Program-made: the position numbers and the translations under genes
Shown: one piece after another, positions 56,906 through 64,000 of the stretch
Position numbering within the stretch: the stretch's first letter is position 1
How the letters are laid out: each line of letters opens with the position of its first letter
Assembly: GCA_964470515.1 (NCBI GenBank)
Contig: CAYYDD010000002.1
Location: forward strand, 7,099-71,098
Reading direction: 5' to 3'
Length of the DNA: 64,000 bases
DNA from: RGIG3009 sp964470515
GTDB lineage: Bacteria > Bacillota > Clostridia > Oscillospirales > Acutalibacteraceae
The notes under the pieces: generated by a model
Told to the model about the DNA's origin: nothing
Database searches by the model: none
The model's input: only the letters and a program-made list of their open reading frames with translations

Positions 56906-57793
56906 TTACTTTATAAGATCATACCGCTCTAGCACCGCCCGCAGCTTTTCCTTGGCGGCGGCATCCATTTCGTACAGCGGGAGTCGGCATTCACCGACGT
57001 TCATTCCCATCATATTCATCGCTTCCTTGACGGGAATGGGGTTGACATCCATAAACAGCGCGTTGGCCAGCTCCAGATACTTCAGCTGCAACCGTAGGCT
57101 TTTCTCCGGCTTACCCTCAAACCACGCGGTGCACAACTCGTGCACGGCACGCGGTACGACGTTGGACAACACCGAGATGACACCCTTGCCGCCGAGAGCC
57201 AGCGTGGGGATGATGAGATCGTCGTTGCCGGAGTAGATCGGAATATCGCACAGCGAGGCGAGCACTGTCGTTTCCGACAGATTGCTACTGGCCTGCTTGA
57301 TGGCGTTGATCTGCGGGATCTTATACAGCTCTGCCACCGTTTCCGGCTTGAGGTTCACACCGGTGCGGCTGGGGACGTTGTACAGGATCATCGGCAGATC
57401 CACCGACGCAGCGATCTTGGTGTAATGCGCGATCAGCCCGCGCTGTGAGGATTTGTTATAATACGGGGTGACGAGCAACAGACCGTCCGCGCCCATTGCG
57501 CGGGATTCGCGTGACATATAAATGGCGTGCCCGGTGTTGTTCGAGCCGGTGCCCGCGATGACGGGAACACGTCCTGCCGTATGCTCGATGGCGACTCGTA
57601 GCGCTTCCAGATGCTCATCGTCATCCAGTGTGGGCGCTTCGCCGGTGGTACCGACGGCGATGAGGGCATCGGTGCCGTTTTCGATCTGGAAATCAATGAG
57701 CTCGCGGTACTTCCCGAAATTGATACTTCCGTCCGGATTCATAGGTGTGATAAGTGCCACGCCTGCCCCGGTAAAGATGGCCGGTTTACTCAT
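56906..57793 (-). CDS. dapA: 4-hydroxy-tetrahydrodipicolinate synthase
   Basis: DapA condenses pyruvate with aspartate semialdehyde. It has FTGAGVALITPMNPDGSIN (about 7-25), VGTTGEAPTL, YYNKSSQRGL, catalytic Tyr in LYNVPSRTG (about 134-142) and Schiff-base Lys in INAIKQAS (about 159-166), and SGNDD. The start at 57793 (MSKPAIF) follows AAGGAGGTCAACGT; the frame continues upstream without a binding site into the asd end. Length is 295 aa. Confidence 0.95.
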   Translation of the reverse strand: MSKPAIFTGAGVALITPMNPDGSINFGKYRELIDFQIENGTDALIAVGTTGEAPTLDDDEHLEALRVAIEHTAGRVPVIAGTGSNNTGHAIYMSRESRAMGADGLLLVTPYYNKSSQRGLIAHYTKIAASVDLPMILYNVPSRTGVNLKPETVAELYKIPQINAIKQASSNLSETTVLASLCDIPIYSGNDDLIIPTLALGGKGVISVLSNVVPRAVHELCTAWFEGKPEKSLRLQLKYLELANALFMDVNPIPVKEAMNMMGMNVGECRLPLYEMDAAAKEKLRAVLERYDLIK

Positions 57794-57819
57794 ACGTTGA
57801 CCTCCTTGAAAATGAATGC

Positions 57820-58896
57820 TCAGTCCATATAGCCCTCGGCGCACAGCAACTCAGCGAGCAGCACGGCACCGCCGGCCGCACCGCGCAGGGTGTTGTGCGA
57901 CAGACCGACAAACTTATAGTCGTACTGCGAGTCTTCACGCAGGCGACCCAGCGAGATGGCCATACCGCCCTCAAGACCGCGATGCAGACGGGTCTGCGGC
58001 ATATTGTTCTCCTCGAAATAATGCAGGAACTGCTTGGGGGCGCTGGGCAGATCGAGCTCCTGCGCACGGCCGCGGAACGAGGCCCAGGTCTGCAGAATTT
58101 CCTCGCGGGTGGGCTTCTTCTCAAACGAGCAGAATACCGCTGCGAAGTGACCGTCCGTCACCGGGACACGCAGGCACTGTGCCGTGAACGCGGGGGAGGT
58201 GGCGGGAACAATAACACCATTCTCCACATGACCCCAGATCTTCAGCGGCTCCTGCTCGGACTTTTCTTCCTCACCGCCGATGTAGGGAATGAGGTTATCT
58301 ACCATTTCGGGCCAACGCTCAAAGGTTTTGCCCGCGCCGGAGATGGCCTGATAGGTGCAGACCAGCGATTTGGTGATACCCCACTTGGACAGCGGGAACA
58401 GCGCGGGCACGTAGCTCTGGAGCGAGCAGTTGGACTTGACCGCCACAAAGCCGCGCTTGGTGCCCAGACGCTTGCGCTGATAGGGGATGACCTCCACGTG
58501 ATCGGCATTTAGCTCGGGGATAATCATCGGGACGTCCGCTGTGCTGCGGTGAGCACTGTTGTTGGATACCACAGGGCACTCGGCCTTGGCATATGCTTCT
58601 TCCAGTGCACGGATCTCATCCTTTTTCATATCCACGGCACAGAATACAAAATCTGACTGCGCGGCGACTTCCTCGACTTTTGAGGCATCATACACCGTCA
58701 TCTTCTTGAGGGACTCGGGCATCGGGACGGTCATCGCCCAGCGATCACCCACGGCCTCCTCGTAGGTCTTACCGGCGGAGCGGGGGCTGGCGGCCAGCAC
58801 GCTGACCTTAAACCACGGGTGCTCTGCCAGCAGGGTGGCGAAGCGCTGACCCACCATACCGGTGCAGCCGATGATACCGACATTGTACGTTTTCAT
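57820..58896 (-). CDS. asd: Aspartate-semialdehyde dehydrogenase, archaeal/fungal-type subfamily
   Basis: Asd makes aspartate semialdehyde from aspartyl phosphate. VGIIGCTGMVGQRFATLL (about 6-23) binds NADP, the active-site Cys lies in VKSNCSLQSYVPAL, and SGAGKTFERWPEM and RVPVTDGHFAAVF follow. This pattern and the 358-aa length are those of the TIGR00978 subfamily, first known from archaea and yeast, rather than the usual bacterial type. It is the first gene of the dap operon behind a consensus promoter. Confidence 0.93.
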   Translation of the reverse strand: MKTYNVGIIGCTGMVGQRFATLLAEHPWFKVSVLAASPRSAGKTYEEAVGDRWAMTVPMPESLKKMTVYDASKVEEVAAQSDFVFCAVDMKKDEIRALEEAYAKAECPVVSNNSAHRSTADVPMIIPELNADHVEVIPYQRKRLGTKRGFVAVKSNCSLQSYVPALFPLSKWGITKSLVCTYQAISGAGKTFERWPEMVDNLIPYIGGEEEKSEQEPLKIWGHVENGVIVPATSPAFTAQCLRVPVTDGHFAAVFCSFEKKPTREEILQTWASFRGRAQELDLPSAPKQFLHYFEENNMPQTRLHRGLEGGMAISLGRLREDSQYDYKFVGLSHNTLRGAAGGAVLLAELLCAEGYMD

Positions 58897-58974
58897 TGGT
58901 AATGCATTCCTTTCGGGAAAAGATGGTCTGAGAATAGGGGATATGCAGATATCACTTGACTTTTCTCGTTTCCT

Positions 58975-59003
58975 ATTGTAGCATTAAGAGAAGGAGTTGT
59001 CAA
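58975..59003 (-). promoter_or_regulatory. asd-dapA-dapB promoter
   Basis: Minus-strand TTGACA, 17 bp and TACAAT. The leader to the asd ATG is about 70 nt, too short for a lysine riboswitch, and none is seen. Confidence 0.85.
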
Positions 59004-59045
59004 TAATTGCGGGGCGTTTGTAAGCCCGTAGGAGCACGATTTTTA

Positions 59046-60077
59046 ATGGAAATGAAACGCACAGACTTTAATTATGACCTGCCGCAGGAGCTGATCGCGC
59101 AGGAGCCGCTGGAGCCACGGGATCATTCACGCCTTTTGGTGCTCGACCGTGCGACCGGCGAACGCCGTGACCGGCATTTTTACGATATTGAGGAATTTTT
59201 GAACGAGGGCGATTGCCTCATTCTCAATGACAGCCGCGTGTTGCCGGCCCGCCTTTACGGTAACCGTAAGGAAACGGGTGCCGCAGTGGAATTGCTGCTA
59301 CTCAGCCCGCACGGGAGCGACGTGTGGGAGGTTCTGGCCGGCCCCGGTCGCAAGGCGCGTCCCGGCAACGTGCTGATCTTCGGCGGAGGTTTGCTGGAGG
59401 CCGAGGTGCTGGAGATCTTAGACGGTGGCAACCGTCTGGTAAAATTCCGCTATGAGGGCAATTTTTACGCACTGCTGGAGCAGATCGGGCAGATGCCGCT
59501 GCCACATTATATTACGCACGAGCTGAAAGAGAAAGAACGCTACCAGACGGTTTATTCCCGCGAACTCGGCTCGGCGGCCGCACCGACGGCGGGCTTGCAT
59601 TTTACCCCCGAGCTGCTGGAACGATTAAAAAACAAGGGCGTGCGCATCGGGTTTGTCACACTGCACGTCGGGCTCGGCACGTTTCGCCCGGTAAAAGAGG
59701 AGAACATTCTCAACCATAAGATGCATTCCGAGCATTACGAGCTGTCGGAGGAAACGGCGTCTCTGATAAACCGCACCCGCGCCGAGGGCGGCCGCGTATT
59801 CGCGGTGGGTACGACGAGCTGCCGTACGCTGGAAAGCGTGGGTCTGCGCGACGGTCGGATGCCTGCCGCCGAGGGGTGGACGGAAATATTCATTTACCCC
59901 GGTTATCAATTTCAGGTATTGGACGGGCTCATCACCAATTTCCACCTGCCGGAAAGCACACTCATTATGCTGGTATCCGCCTTTGCAGGGCACGAGCTGA
60001 CGATGGAAACATATCGATATGCGGTGGAGCAGCAGTATCGCTTCTTCAGTTTCGGCGATGCAATGCTCATAGTATAG
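59046..60077 (+). CDS. queA: S-adenosylmethionine:tRNA ribosyltransferase-isomerase
   Basis: QueA transfers ribose from SAM to preQ1 in tRNA to give epoxyqueuosine. It shows DFNYDLPQELIAQEPLEPRD (split about 6-25), SRLLVLDRATGE, DCLILNDSRVLPARLYG, SAAAPTAGLHFTPELL, THVGLGTF-like TLHVGLGTFRPV and the C-terminal TNFHLPESTLIMLVSAFAG. Length 343 aa is normal. Start 59046 is preferred; 59052 is possible. It is followed by tgt. Confidence 0.95.
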   Translation: MEMKRTDFNYDLPQELIAQEPLEPRDHSRLLVLDRATGERRDRHFYDIEEFLNEGDCLILNDSRVLPARLYGNRKETGAAVELLLLSPHGSDVWEVLAGPGRKARPGNVLIFGGGLLEAEVLEILDGGNRLVKFRYEGNFYALLEQIGQMPLPHYITHELKEKERYQTVYSRELGSAAAPTAGLHFTPELLERLKNKGVRIGFVTLHVGLGTFRPVKEENILNHKMHSEHYELSEETASLINRTRAEGGRVFAVGTTSCRTLESVGLRDGRMPAAEGWTEIFIYPGYQFQVLDGLITNFHLPESTLIMLVSAFAGHELTMETYRYAVEQQYRFFSFGDAMLIV

Positions 60078-60157
60078 GTGTAAATTTGCAGGGGACGATG
60101 CCCACATCGTCTCGCAGGCGGATGAAGGGCATCAAATTGATAATATAGGAGAATACA
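60078..60157. repeat. queA-tgt spacer with intergenic repeat unit
   Basis: It contains GCAGGGGACGATGCCCACATCGTCTCGCAGG-like sequence (around 60089-60118) with a GACGATG/CATCGTC hairpin, typical of a short dispersed repeat in gut Clostridia. The tgt binding site is TAGGAG. Confidence 0.45.
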
Positions 60158-61285
60158 ATGAAAATTTTAACGACCTGCGGTGCCGCGCGCCGCGGTGCAT
60201 TGGAGACCCCGCACGGCACGGTGCAAACGCCGGCTTTTATGAACGTGGCGACCTGCGGTGCCATCAAGGGCGCGGTATCGGCCTACGATCTGCGGGACAT
60301 CAAATGTCAGGTACAGCTCTGCAACACCTATCATCTGCATCTGCGCCCCGGCGAACAACTGGTGCGCGATATGGGCGGTCTGCACCGCTTTACCGGGTGG
60401 GACGGCCCGATCTTGACGGATAGTGGCGGCTTTCAGGTGTTTTCACTGGCCAAGCTGCGAAAAATACGGGAGGAGGGTGTGACCTTCTCGTCTCACGTCG
60501 ACGGCCAGCGGCTGTTTATCGGGCCGGAGGAGAGTATGCAGATTCAATCCAAGCTCGGCTCCACCATTGCGATGGCATTTGACGAGTGCGTGGAAAACCC
60601 CGCCAAATACGACTATTCTGCGCGTTCCTGCGAACGCACGACCCGTTGGCTGAAACGCTGTATCGCGGAAATGGCGCGGTTGCGCGAGCAACCGGATACC
60701 ATCAATCCGCAGCAAATGCTGTTTGGTATCAATCAGGGGTGCACGTTCGAGGATTTGCGCATACAACATATGCAGGAGATCGCCGAGTTGGGGCTGGACG
60801 GCTATGCCGTTGGCGGCTTGGCGGTGGGTGAGCCGACCGAGGATATGTACCGTATCCTCGACGCGGTGGTGCCGCATATGCCGCAGGACAAGCCGCGGTA
60901 TCTGATGGGTGTCGGCACGCCGGAGAATATTCTGGAGGGTGTACACCGCGGCATTGACCTGTTTGACTGTGTGATGCCCGCCCGCAATGCGCGGCACGCC
61001 CACGTATTCACGTGGGAGGGGCACCGCAATATGCTCAATCAGAAGTATGAGCGGGATGACCGTCCTTTAGACGAGGCGTGCGATTGTCCGACCTGCCGCC
61101 GCCATTCCCGCGCGTATATCCGCCATCTGTTCAAGGCGAATGAGATGCTCGCGATGCGGCTGTGCGTGATGCACAATCTGTATTTTTATAACACGCTGAC
61201 CGAGCGTATCCGCGAGGCACTGGAGACAGGTACATTCGAGGGGCTTTATCAGACCTACCGTGGTGTGCTGGATCGGCGCATTTAA
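60158..61285 (+). CDS. tgt: Queuine/preQ1 tRNA-guanine transglycosylase
   Basis: Tgt exchanges G34 of GUN-anticodon tRNAs for preQ1. The active-site Asp lies in LTDSGGFQVFSLAKL (about 87-101) and the nucleophile Asp in GVHRGIDLFDCVMPARNARH. The zinc site is CDCPTC followed by H (about 306-338). Length 375 aa is normal. With queA upstream it forms the queuosine pair; the preQ1 synthesis genes are not here. Confidence 0.96.
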   Translation: MKILTTCGAARRGALETPHGTVQTPAFMNVATCGAIKGAVSAYDLRDIKCQVQLCNTYHLHLRPGEQLVRDMGGLHRFTGWDGPILTDSGGFQVFSLAKLRKIREEGVTFSSHVDGQRLFIGPEESMQIQSKLGSTIAMAFDECVENPAKYDYSARSCERTTRWLKRCIAEMARLREQPDTINPQQMLFGINQGCTFEDLRIQHMQEIAELGLDGYAVGGLAVGEPTEDMYRILDAVVPHMPQDKPRYLMGVGTPENILEGVHRGIDLFDCVMPARNARHAHVFTWEGHRNMLNQKYERDDRPLDEACDCPTCRRHSRAYIRHLFKANEMLAMRLCVMHNLYFYNTLTERIREALETGTFEGLYQTYRGVLDRRI

Positions 61286-61327
61286 TTATTTAAATGTAAA
61301 CTTTTTGTGTTTTTTCAGTCTTAGGGC

Positions 61328-61356
61328 TTGCGTAATCGCGTGAAGTTCGGTATAAT
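61328..61356 (+). promoter_or_regulatory. yajC promoter
   Basis: TTGCGT, a 17-bp spacer and perfect TATAAT, 30 nt before the ATG. Confidence 0.7.
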
Positions 61357-61385
61357 AGTGAAGATTACTTTGGAGGTGCAGAGCT

Positions 61386-61772
61386 ATGTTTAATTTTATG
61401 TCTTTGGCTGCTGATACAGCGGCCACTACCGCAGCCGACGGTGCGCAGCAGAGTGGTGGTATCGGTGAGATGCTGATCTCCTTCCTGCCGCTGATTCTTC
61501 TGTTTGGCGTGATGTATTTTATGATGATTCGTCCGCAGAAGAAAAAGCAGAAAGAAGAGCAGAAAATGCGCGATAATCTTCGCGTGGGTGACGAGATTAC
61601 CACCATCGGCGGTATCTGTGGCCGTGTTGTCAGCATCAAGGAGGACACGCTGGTGATCGAGACCGGTGCCGACCGTAGCAAGATGACCATTAAAAAGTGG
61701 GCGATGCAGAGCTGCGATACCGTGCACGACGGCCCGGCGGATGACGACGAGGATGACGATGACGATATCTGA
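61386..61772 (+). CDS. yajC: Preprotein translocase subunit YajC
   Basis: YajC accompanies SecDF and the translocon. The single membrane segment (about 28-47; LISFLPLILLFGVMYFMMI) is followed by RPQKKKQKEEQKMRDNLRVGDEI-type sequence (split), with GGICGRVVSIKED after it. The tail is strongly acidic (DDDEDDDDD). Its 128 aa includes an Ala/Thr-rich N-terminal extension. The position downstream of tgt is conserved in bacteria. Confidence 0.93.
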   Translation: MFNFMSLAADTAATTAADGAQQSGGIGEMLISFLPLILLFGVMYFMMIRPQKKKQKEEQKMRDNLRVGDEITTIGGICGRVVSIKEDTLVIETGADRSKMTIKKWAMQSCDTVHDGPADDDEDDDDDI

Positions 61773-61853
61773 TCGTCCGTTTTACTGTACTATTTCCCGC
61801 GCTCTCAGCATACGCTGATGATGTGATCTGAAGTGAATGCGGAGGGGTTGGCA

Positions 61854-62252
61854 ATGAACAGAAGCAGAGAACAGGCGTCGGTGCTGTCACGCAGTCTGCG
61901 GCCGTTGTTGATCGGTACCGGTATCGGTATCGTGGTCGGGGTACTGTTGTTACTGGCGGCGGCTGCCGTGATGGTATCCACCCAAGTCCTGGCAGCGGCA
62001 GTGACCCCTGTGGCGTTAATAGCTATCGCCGCGGCGGCCTTTGCGGGCGGTTTTACGGCGGCACGTCTGTTGCGTGAGCGGGGACTGCTCATCGGTGCCG
62101 CCTGCGGCCTGCTCATCTTTCTCATCGTGGCGATCGCCGGTTTCAGTGTGGATCAGGCGGTGCAGGGTACGCTGTTGTTCTTAAAGCTCGGCCTGACGGT
62201 CGGCGGTGGGGCGCTCGGCGGTATTCTGGGCGTCAATGTGAAGCGCAAGTAA
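61854..62252 (+). CDS. TIGR04086 family membrane protein
   Basis: The 132-residue protein has four hydrophobic segments (about 18-40, 45-65, 70-90, 100-125) and the small-residue-rich pattern of TIGR04086, a family usually found beside yajC in Firmicutes. The function is unknown. ATG at 61854 follows GGAGGGGTTGGCA. Confidence 0.78.
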   Translation: MNRSREQASVLSRSLRPLLIGTGIGIVVGVLLLLAAAAVMVSTQVLAAAVTPVALIAIAAAAFAGGFTAARLLRERGLLIGAACGLLIFLIVAIAGFSVDQAVQGTLLFLKLGLTVGGGALGGILGVNVKRK

Positions 62253-62259
62253 ACACCAC

Positions 62260-62286
62260 CGGGGCGGAGCTATCCGCCCCGATTTT
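62260..62286 (+). terminator. Terminator after the TIGR04086 gene
   Basis: Perfect CGGGGCGGA-GCTA-TCCGCCCCG stem followed by ATTTT. Confidence 0.8.
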
Positions 62287-62295
62287 GGCTTTTGC

Positions 62296-62325
62296 GGTAT
62301 AGTTTCCTCTAAGCCCGCATACAAT
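62296..62325 (+). promoter_or_regulatory. Candidate sigma-E promoter of the SpoIIM-like gene
   Basis: GGTATAGT, a 14-bp spacer and CATACAAT. The -10 equals the sigma-E consensus and the spacing equals that before spoIVA. It ends 26 nt before the ATG. A short palindrome CCGCAT/ATGCGG overlaps the -10. Confidence 0.6.
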
Positions 62326-62351
62326 GCGGTAGCGAGTAAGGAGGAAACGAT

Positions 62352-62954
62352 ATGAGAAGGAAAGGGACAACCCGTATCGCGCGTTTTATCAGTGATAATC
62401 GCCGCTTGTTGCTGTTTTTGCTGCTGCCGCTGACCGGCTGTGTGTGCGGTTTGCTGCTGTACAGTACCGTGCATACGGCGCAGTGGGCTACCCTGCTGAC
62501 CATCGGACGGGTGCCTGCGAATGTCGGCGGGGTATTTTCGCAGTTCTGGAGTTCGTGCTTTCAGCCGATTTTGCTGCTGGCCTTGCTGTTCGTGTCCGGG
62601 CTTTCCGCCTGCGGGATCCCTGCGGCGTTGGCCGTGCCCGTATTCTGGGGTGTCGGCTTAGGGCTGACGGAGGCGTATTACTGTGCGACGGGCTTCGGTG
62701 GTGTGGCCGTTGTGGCGGCGGTGTTGCTGCCGCACTCGGTGATGGAGGCGGTCGCCCTGCTGATGGGTGCATCGGAGTGCTTTCGGATGTCGGCGCGGTT
62801 TGCCGCGTCGCTGCTGCCGCACTCGGCGCATTGCGGCGGGCTATGGCAGGAATTTCGGCTATATGCCGTGCGATTTTTATTGCTCATACTGCTCCTGCTC
62901 GGCGCGGGTGCGCTGGATGTCGGGATGCGGTTATTGTGTGCAGGATGGTTGTGA
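62352..62954 (+). CDS. Stage II sporulation protein M-like membrane protein
   Basis: The 200-residue protein has about five membrane segments. The layout and motifs (CFQPILLLALLFVSGLSACG, GLGLTEAYYCATGF and a following LLPHSVMEAVALL) resemble SpoIIM/DUF95 proteins, which with SpoIID and SpoIIP drive engulfment through cell-wall remodelling. The upstream sigma-E-like promoter fits mother-cell expression. The match is by pattern only, so another DUF95-like protein is possible. The start follows AAGGAGGAAACGAT. Confidence 0.6.
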   Translation: MRRKGTTRIARFISDNRRLLLFLLLPLTGCVCGLLLYSTVHTAQWATLLTIGRVPANVGGVFSQFWSSCFQPILLLALLFVSGLSACGIPAALAVPVFWGVGLGLTEAYYCATGFGGVAVVAAVLLPHSVMEAVALLMGASECFRMSARFAASLLPHSAHCGGLWQEFRLYAVRFLLLILLLLGAGALDVGMRLLCAGWL

Positions 62955-62969
62955 AAAAGGAGTGTTATT

Positions 62970-63902
62970 ATGGGTTTATTTGGCGGCTACAACACGCCGG
63001 GACCGGGCGTTTCTAAGGACGAGCCGGAAAAGAAACCGTTTTTTAAATTTTTTGAGTTATATTTTCGGAAATTCTGGAAATTGATGGTGGCGAACCTGCT
63101 GTACGTGCTGGTATCGCTGCCGGTGGTCACCCGTGGCTTGGCGGAAGTGGGACTGACGCACGTCACCCGCCAGTTCGCGCGGGAGAAGCACGTGTTCCTG
63201 CCGTCGGATTTCTTTGAGGCTATCAAGAAAAACTGGAAGCAGGGACTTGTATTTGGTATTTTGGAGTTGGTGCTCGGCGCGGCGGTCGCGTACAGCTTGT
63301 ATTTCTACTGGGCGGGAACGGTGAACGAGTTCTCACTGGGCACCATTCTGCCGCTCGCCATCGCGCTGTTCATCACGATGATGTTTGTGTTCACGTGGTA
63401 CTACGTGTATATCCAGATCATCACATTTAAAATGTCGTTTAAGCAGATCATCAAGAACAGCGTGCTGTTTGCGGCGGGCGGCGTGAAGCAGAATTTCATT
63501 CTCACGCTGGTTCAGACGGTCATTATCGTGCTTGTCGCGGTGTGCCTAATGTATTTTGAAAGAGTCACGCTGGGTATCGTGATTCCCGCCTATCTGCTGG
63601 TGTACCCGGCGTTCCGTTCGTTTATGATCCAGTTTACGGTATTCCCGCTGGTGAAGAAAGCCATCATCGATCCGTATTATAAGGAGCATCCCGGCGAGGA
63701 TATCGAAAAGCGCCGCGAACTGAATCTGGAAGCGGAGGACGTGGCGGTGACGGAGCCGGAGAAAGCCCCCATCTTTACGGATGCGCCGCACCGCGAACGC
63801 GAAACGCCCGTGATGCCGAAGCAGTACGGCGAGGACGAAATGCGCCGCGGCAAGAAGCTGACGCGCGGCAATGCCAATGCCGACGATGACGGCACGATCT
63901 GA
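62970..63902 (+). CDS. YesL/DUF624-like membrane protein
   Basis: The N-terminus (MGLFGGYNTPGPGV...FFKFFELYFRKFWKLMVANLL, split) and five membrane segments (about 33-50, 87-110, 118-140, 150-175, 185-215) resemble YesL/DUF624 proteins. The C-terminal 90 residues are charged, with a basic end. The function is unknown; some relatives sit in sugar-uptake operons. The ATG follows AAAAGGAG, 15 nt after the SpoIIM-like gene, so they may be cotranscribed. Confidence 0.78.
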   Translation: MGLFGGYNTPGPGVSKDEPEKKPFFKFFELYFRKFWKLMVANLLYVLVSLPVVTRGLAEVGLTHVTRQFAREKHVFLPSDFFEAIKKNWKQGLVFGILELVLGAAVAYSLYFYWAGTVNEFSLGTILPLAIALFITMMFVFTWYYVYIQIITFKMSFKQIIKNSVLFAAGGVKQNFILTLVQTVIIVLVAVCLMYFERVTLGIVIPAYLLVYPAFRSFMIQFTVFPLVKKAIIDPYYKEHPGEDIEKRRELNLEAEDVAVTEPEKAPIFTDAPHRERETPVMPKQYGEDEMRRGKKLTRGNANADDDGTI

Positions 63903-63914
63903 TAATATAACAAA

Positions 63915-63947
63915 AACGGAGCGTGTGCATTTTGCACACGCTCCGTT
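63915..63947 (+). terminator. Terminator after the YesL-like gene
   Basis: Perfect AACGGAGCGTGTGCA/TGCACACGCTCCGTT stem with a TTT loop, though the following T run is weak. Confidence 0.7.
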
Positions 63948-63963
63948 CAGTCTGTCAAAGAAC

Positions 63964-63992
63964 TTCCAATACGCTCCCGTTTCTGGTATAAT
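63964..63992 (+). promoter_or_regulatory. Promoter reading out of the window
   Basis: TTCCAA, a 17-bp spacer and perfect TATAAT, followed by AAAGGAAA at the window edge. The gene it drives starts beyond 64000. Confidence 0.5.
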
Positions 63993-64000
63993 AAAGGAAA

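Noticed and set aside
58897..59003. Lysine riboswitch before asd
   Set aside because: The leader is only about 70 nt and lacks the long multi-helix structure required.

Overview
The window looks like the chromosome of a spore-forming Firmicute of class Clostridia, most likely an Oscillospirales/Ruminococcaceae-type gut bacterium. Three things suggest this: spoIVA, a SpoIVFB-type protease and a SpoIIM-like gene; Clostridia-typical families (DUF5685, DUF1540, TIGR03960/DUF2344 pair, IspH fused to ribosomal protein S1, SpoIVA ending in an ICIIV tail); and GC-rich core genes with AGGAGG-type ribosome binding sites and frequent GTG/TTG starts. TGA is an ordinary stop codon in the surrounding genes.

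Layout. (1) 1-5312 is the remains of a prophage structural module: a giant mosaic structural protein carrying MuF-C/BECR nuclease-like modules, a small Cys protein, a scaffold protein, and a P22-type coat gene cut off after about 110 codons. (2) 5382-10263 holds nagB, then divergent tlyA and a NUDIX/CDF transporter/ATP-grasp/XRE operon. (3) 10449-13330 is an accessory island beginning at a tRNA-Pro(GGG): a complete MunI-like type II restriction-modification system (R, C, M), flanked on both sides by helically phased GTTTC/GAAAC repeat arrays, then a degraded HsdS tail and a repressor/operator remnant. (4) 13339-22638 contains a cyclase-family gene, a secreted-protein gene interrupted by three in-frame TGA codons, the ispD-ispF-HMA-ABC operon, a frameshifted AraC regulator, tmcAL and ackA. 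(5) 22799-27024 holds the DUF5685/J-domain/membrane trio, a MurR/RpiR regulator and a BaiN-type flavoprotein, followed by a 274-bp MITE-like element. (6) 27310-37039 is a housekeeping block: cmk-plsC-ispH/S1, rpiB-LUD, murA, and walJ(yycJ)-rlmH-zapA-U32. (7) 37095-39898 is a mother-cell sporulation operon, spoIVA-M23(SpoIVFA-like)-spoIVFB, with a candidate sigma-E promoter. (8) 39960-49197 runs TIGR03960-DUF2344, rplS with a structured leader, two signal peptidases around rbgA, rnhB, yraN, dipeptidase, thrC and a phosphoesterase. (9) 49253-55798 is the protein quality-control cluster tig-clpP-clpX-lon-engB plus a small RiPP-like peptide gene. (10) 55907-63992 contains DUF1540, the lysine/DAP genes asd-dapA-dapB on the minus strand, queA-tgt, yajC-TIGR04086, a SpoIIM-like gene with a candidate sigma-E promoter and a YesL-like gene.

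The strongest leads for unusual biology are the mosaic phage protein, in which AT-rich nuclease-like modules sit between duplicated linkers; the phased repeat arrays bracketing the MunI-like island; the gene interrupted three times by TGA only; the TA-flanked MITE; and a tandem operator-like 21-bp repeat in front of tig-clpPX. Assignments come from reading motifs by eye; no database search was run.
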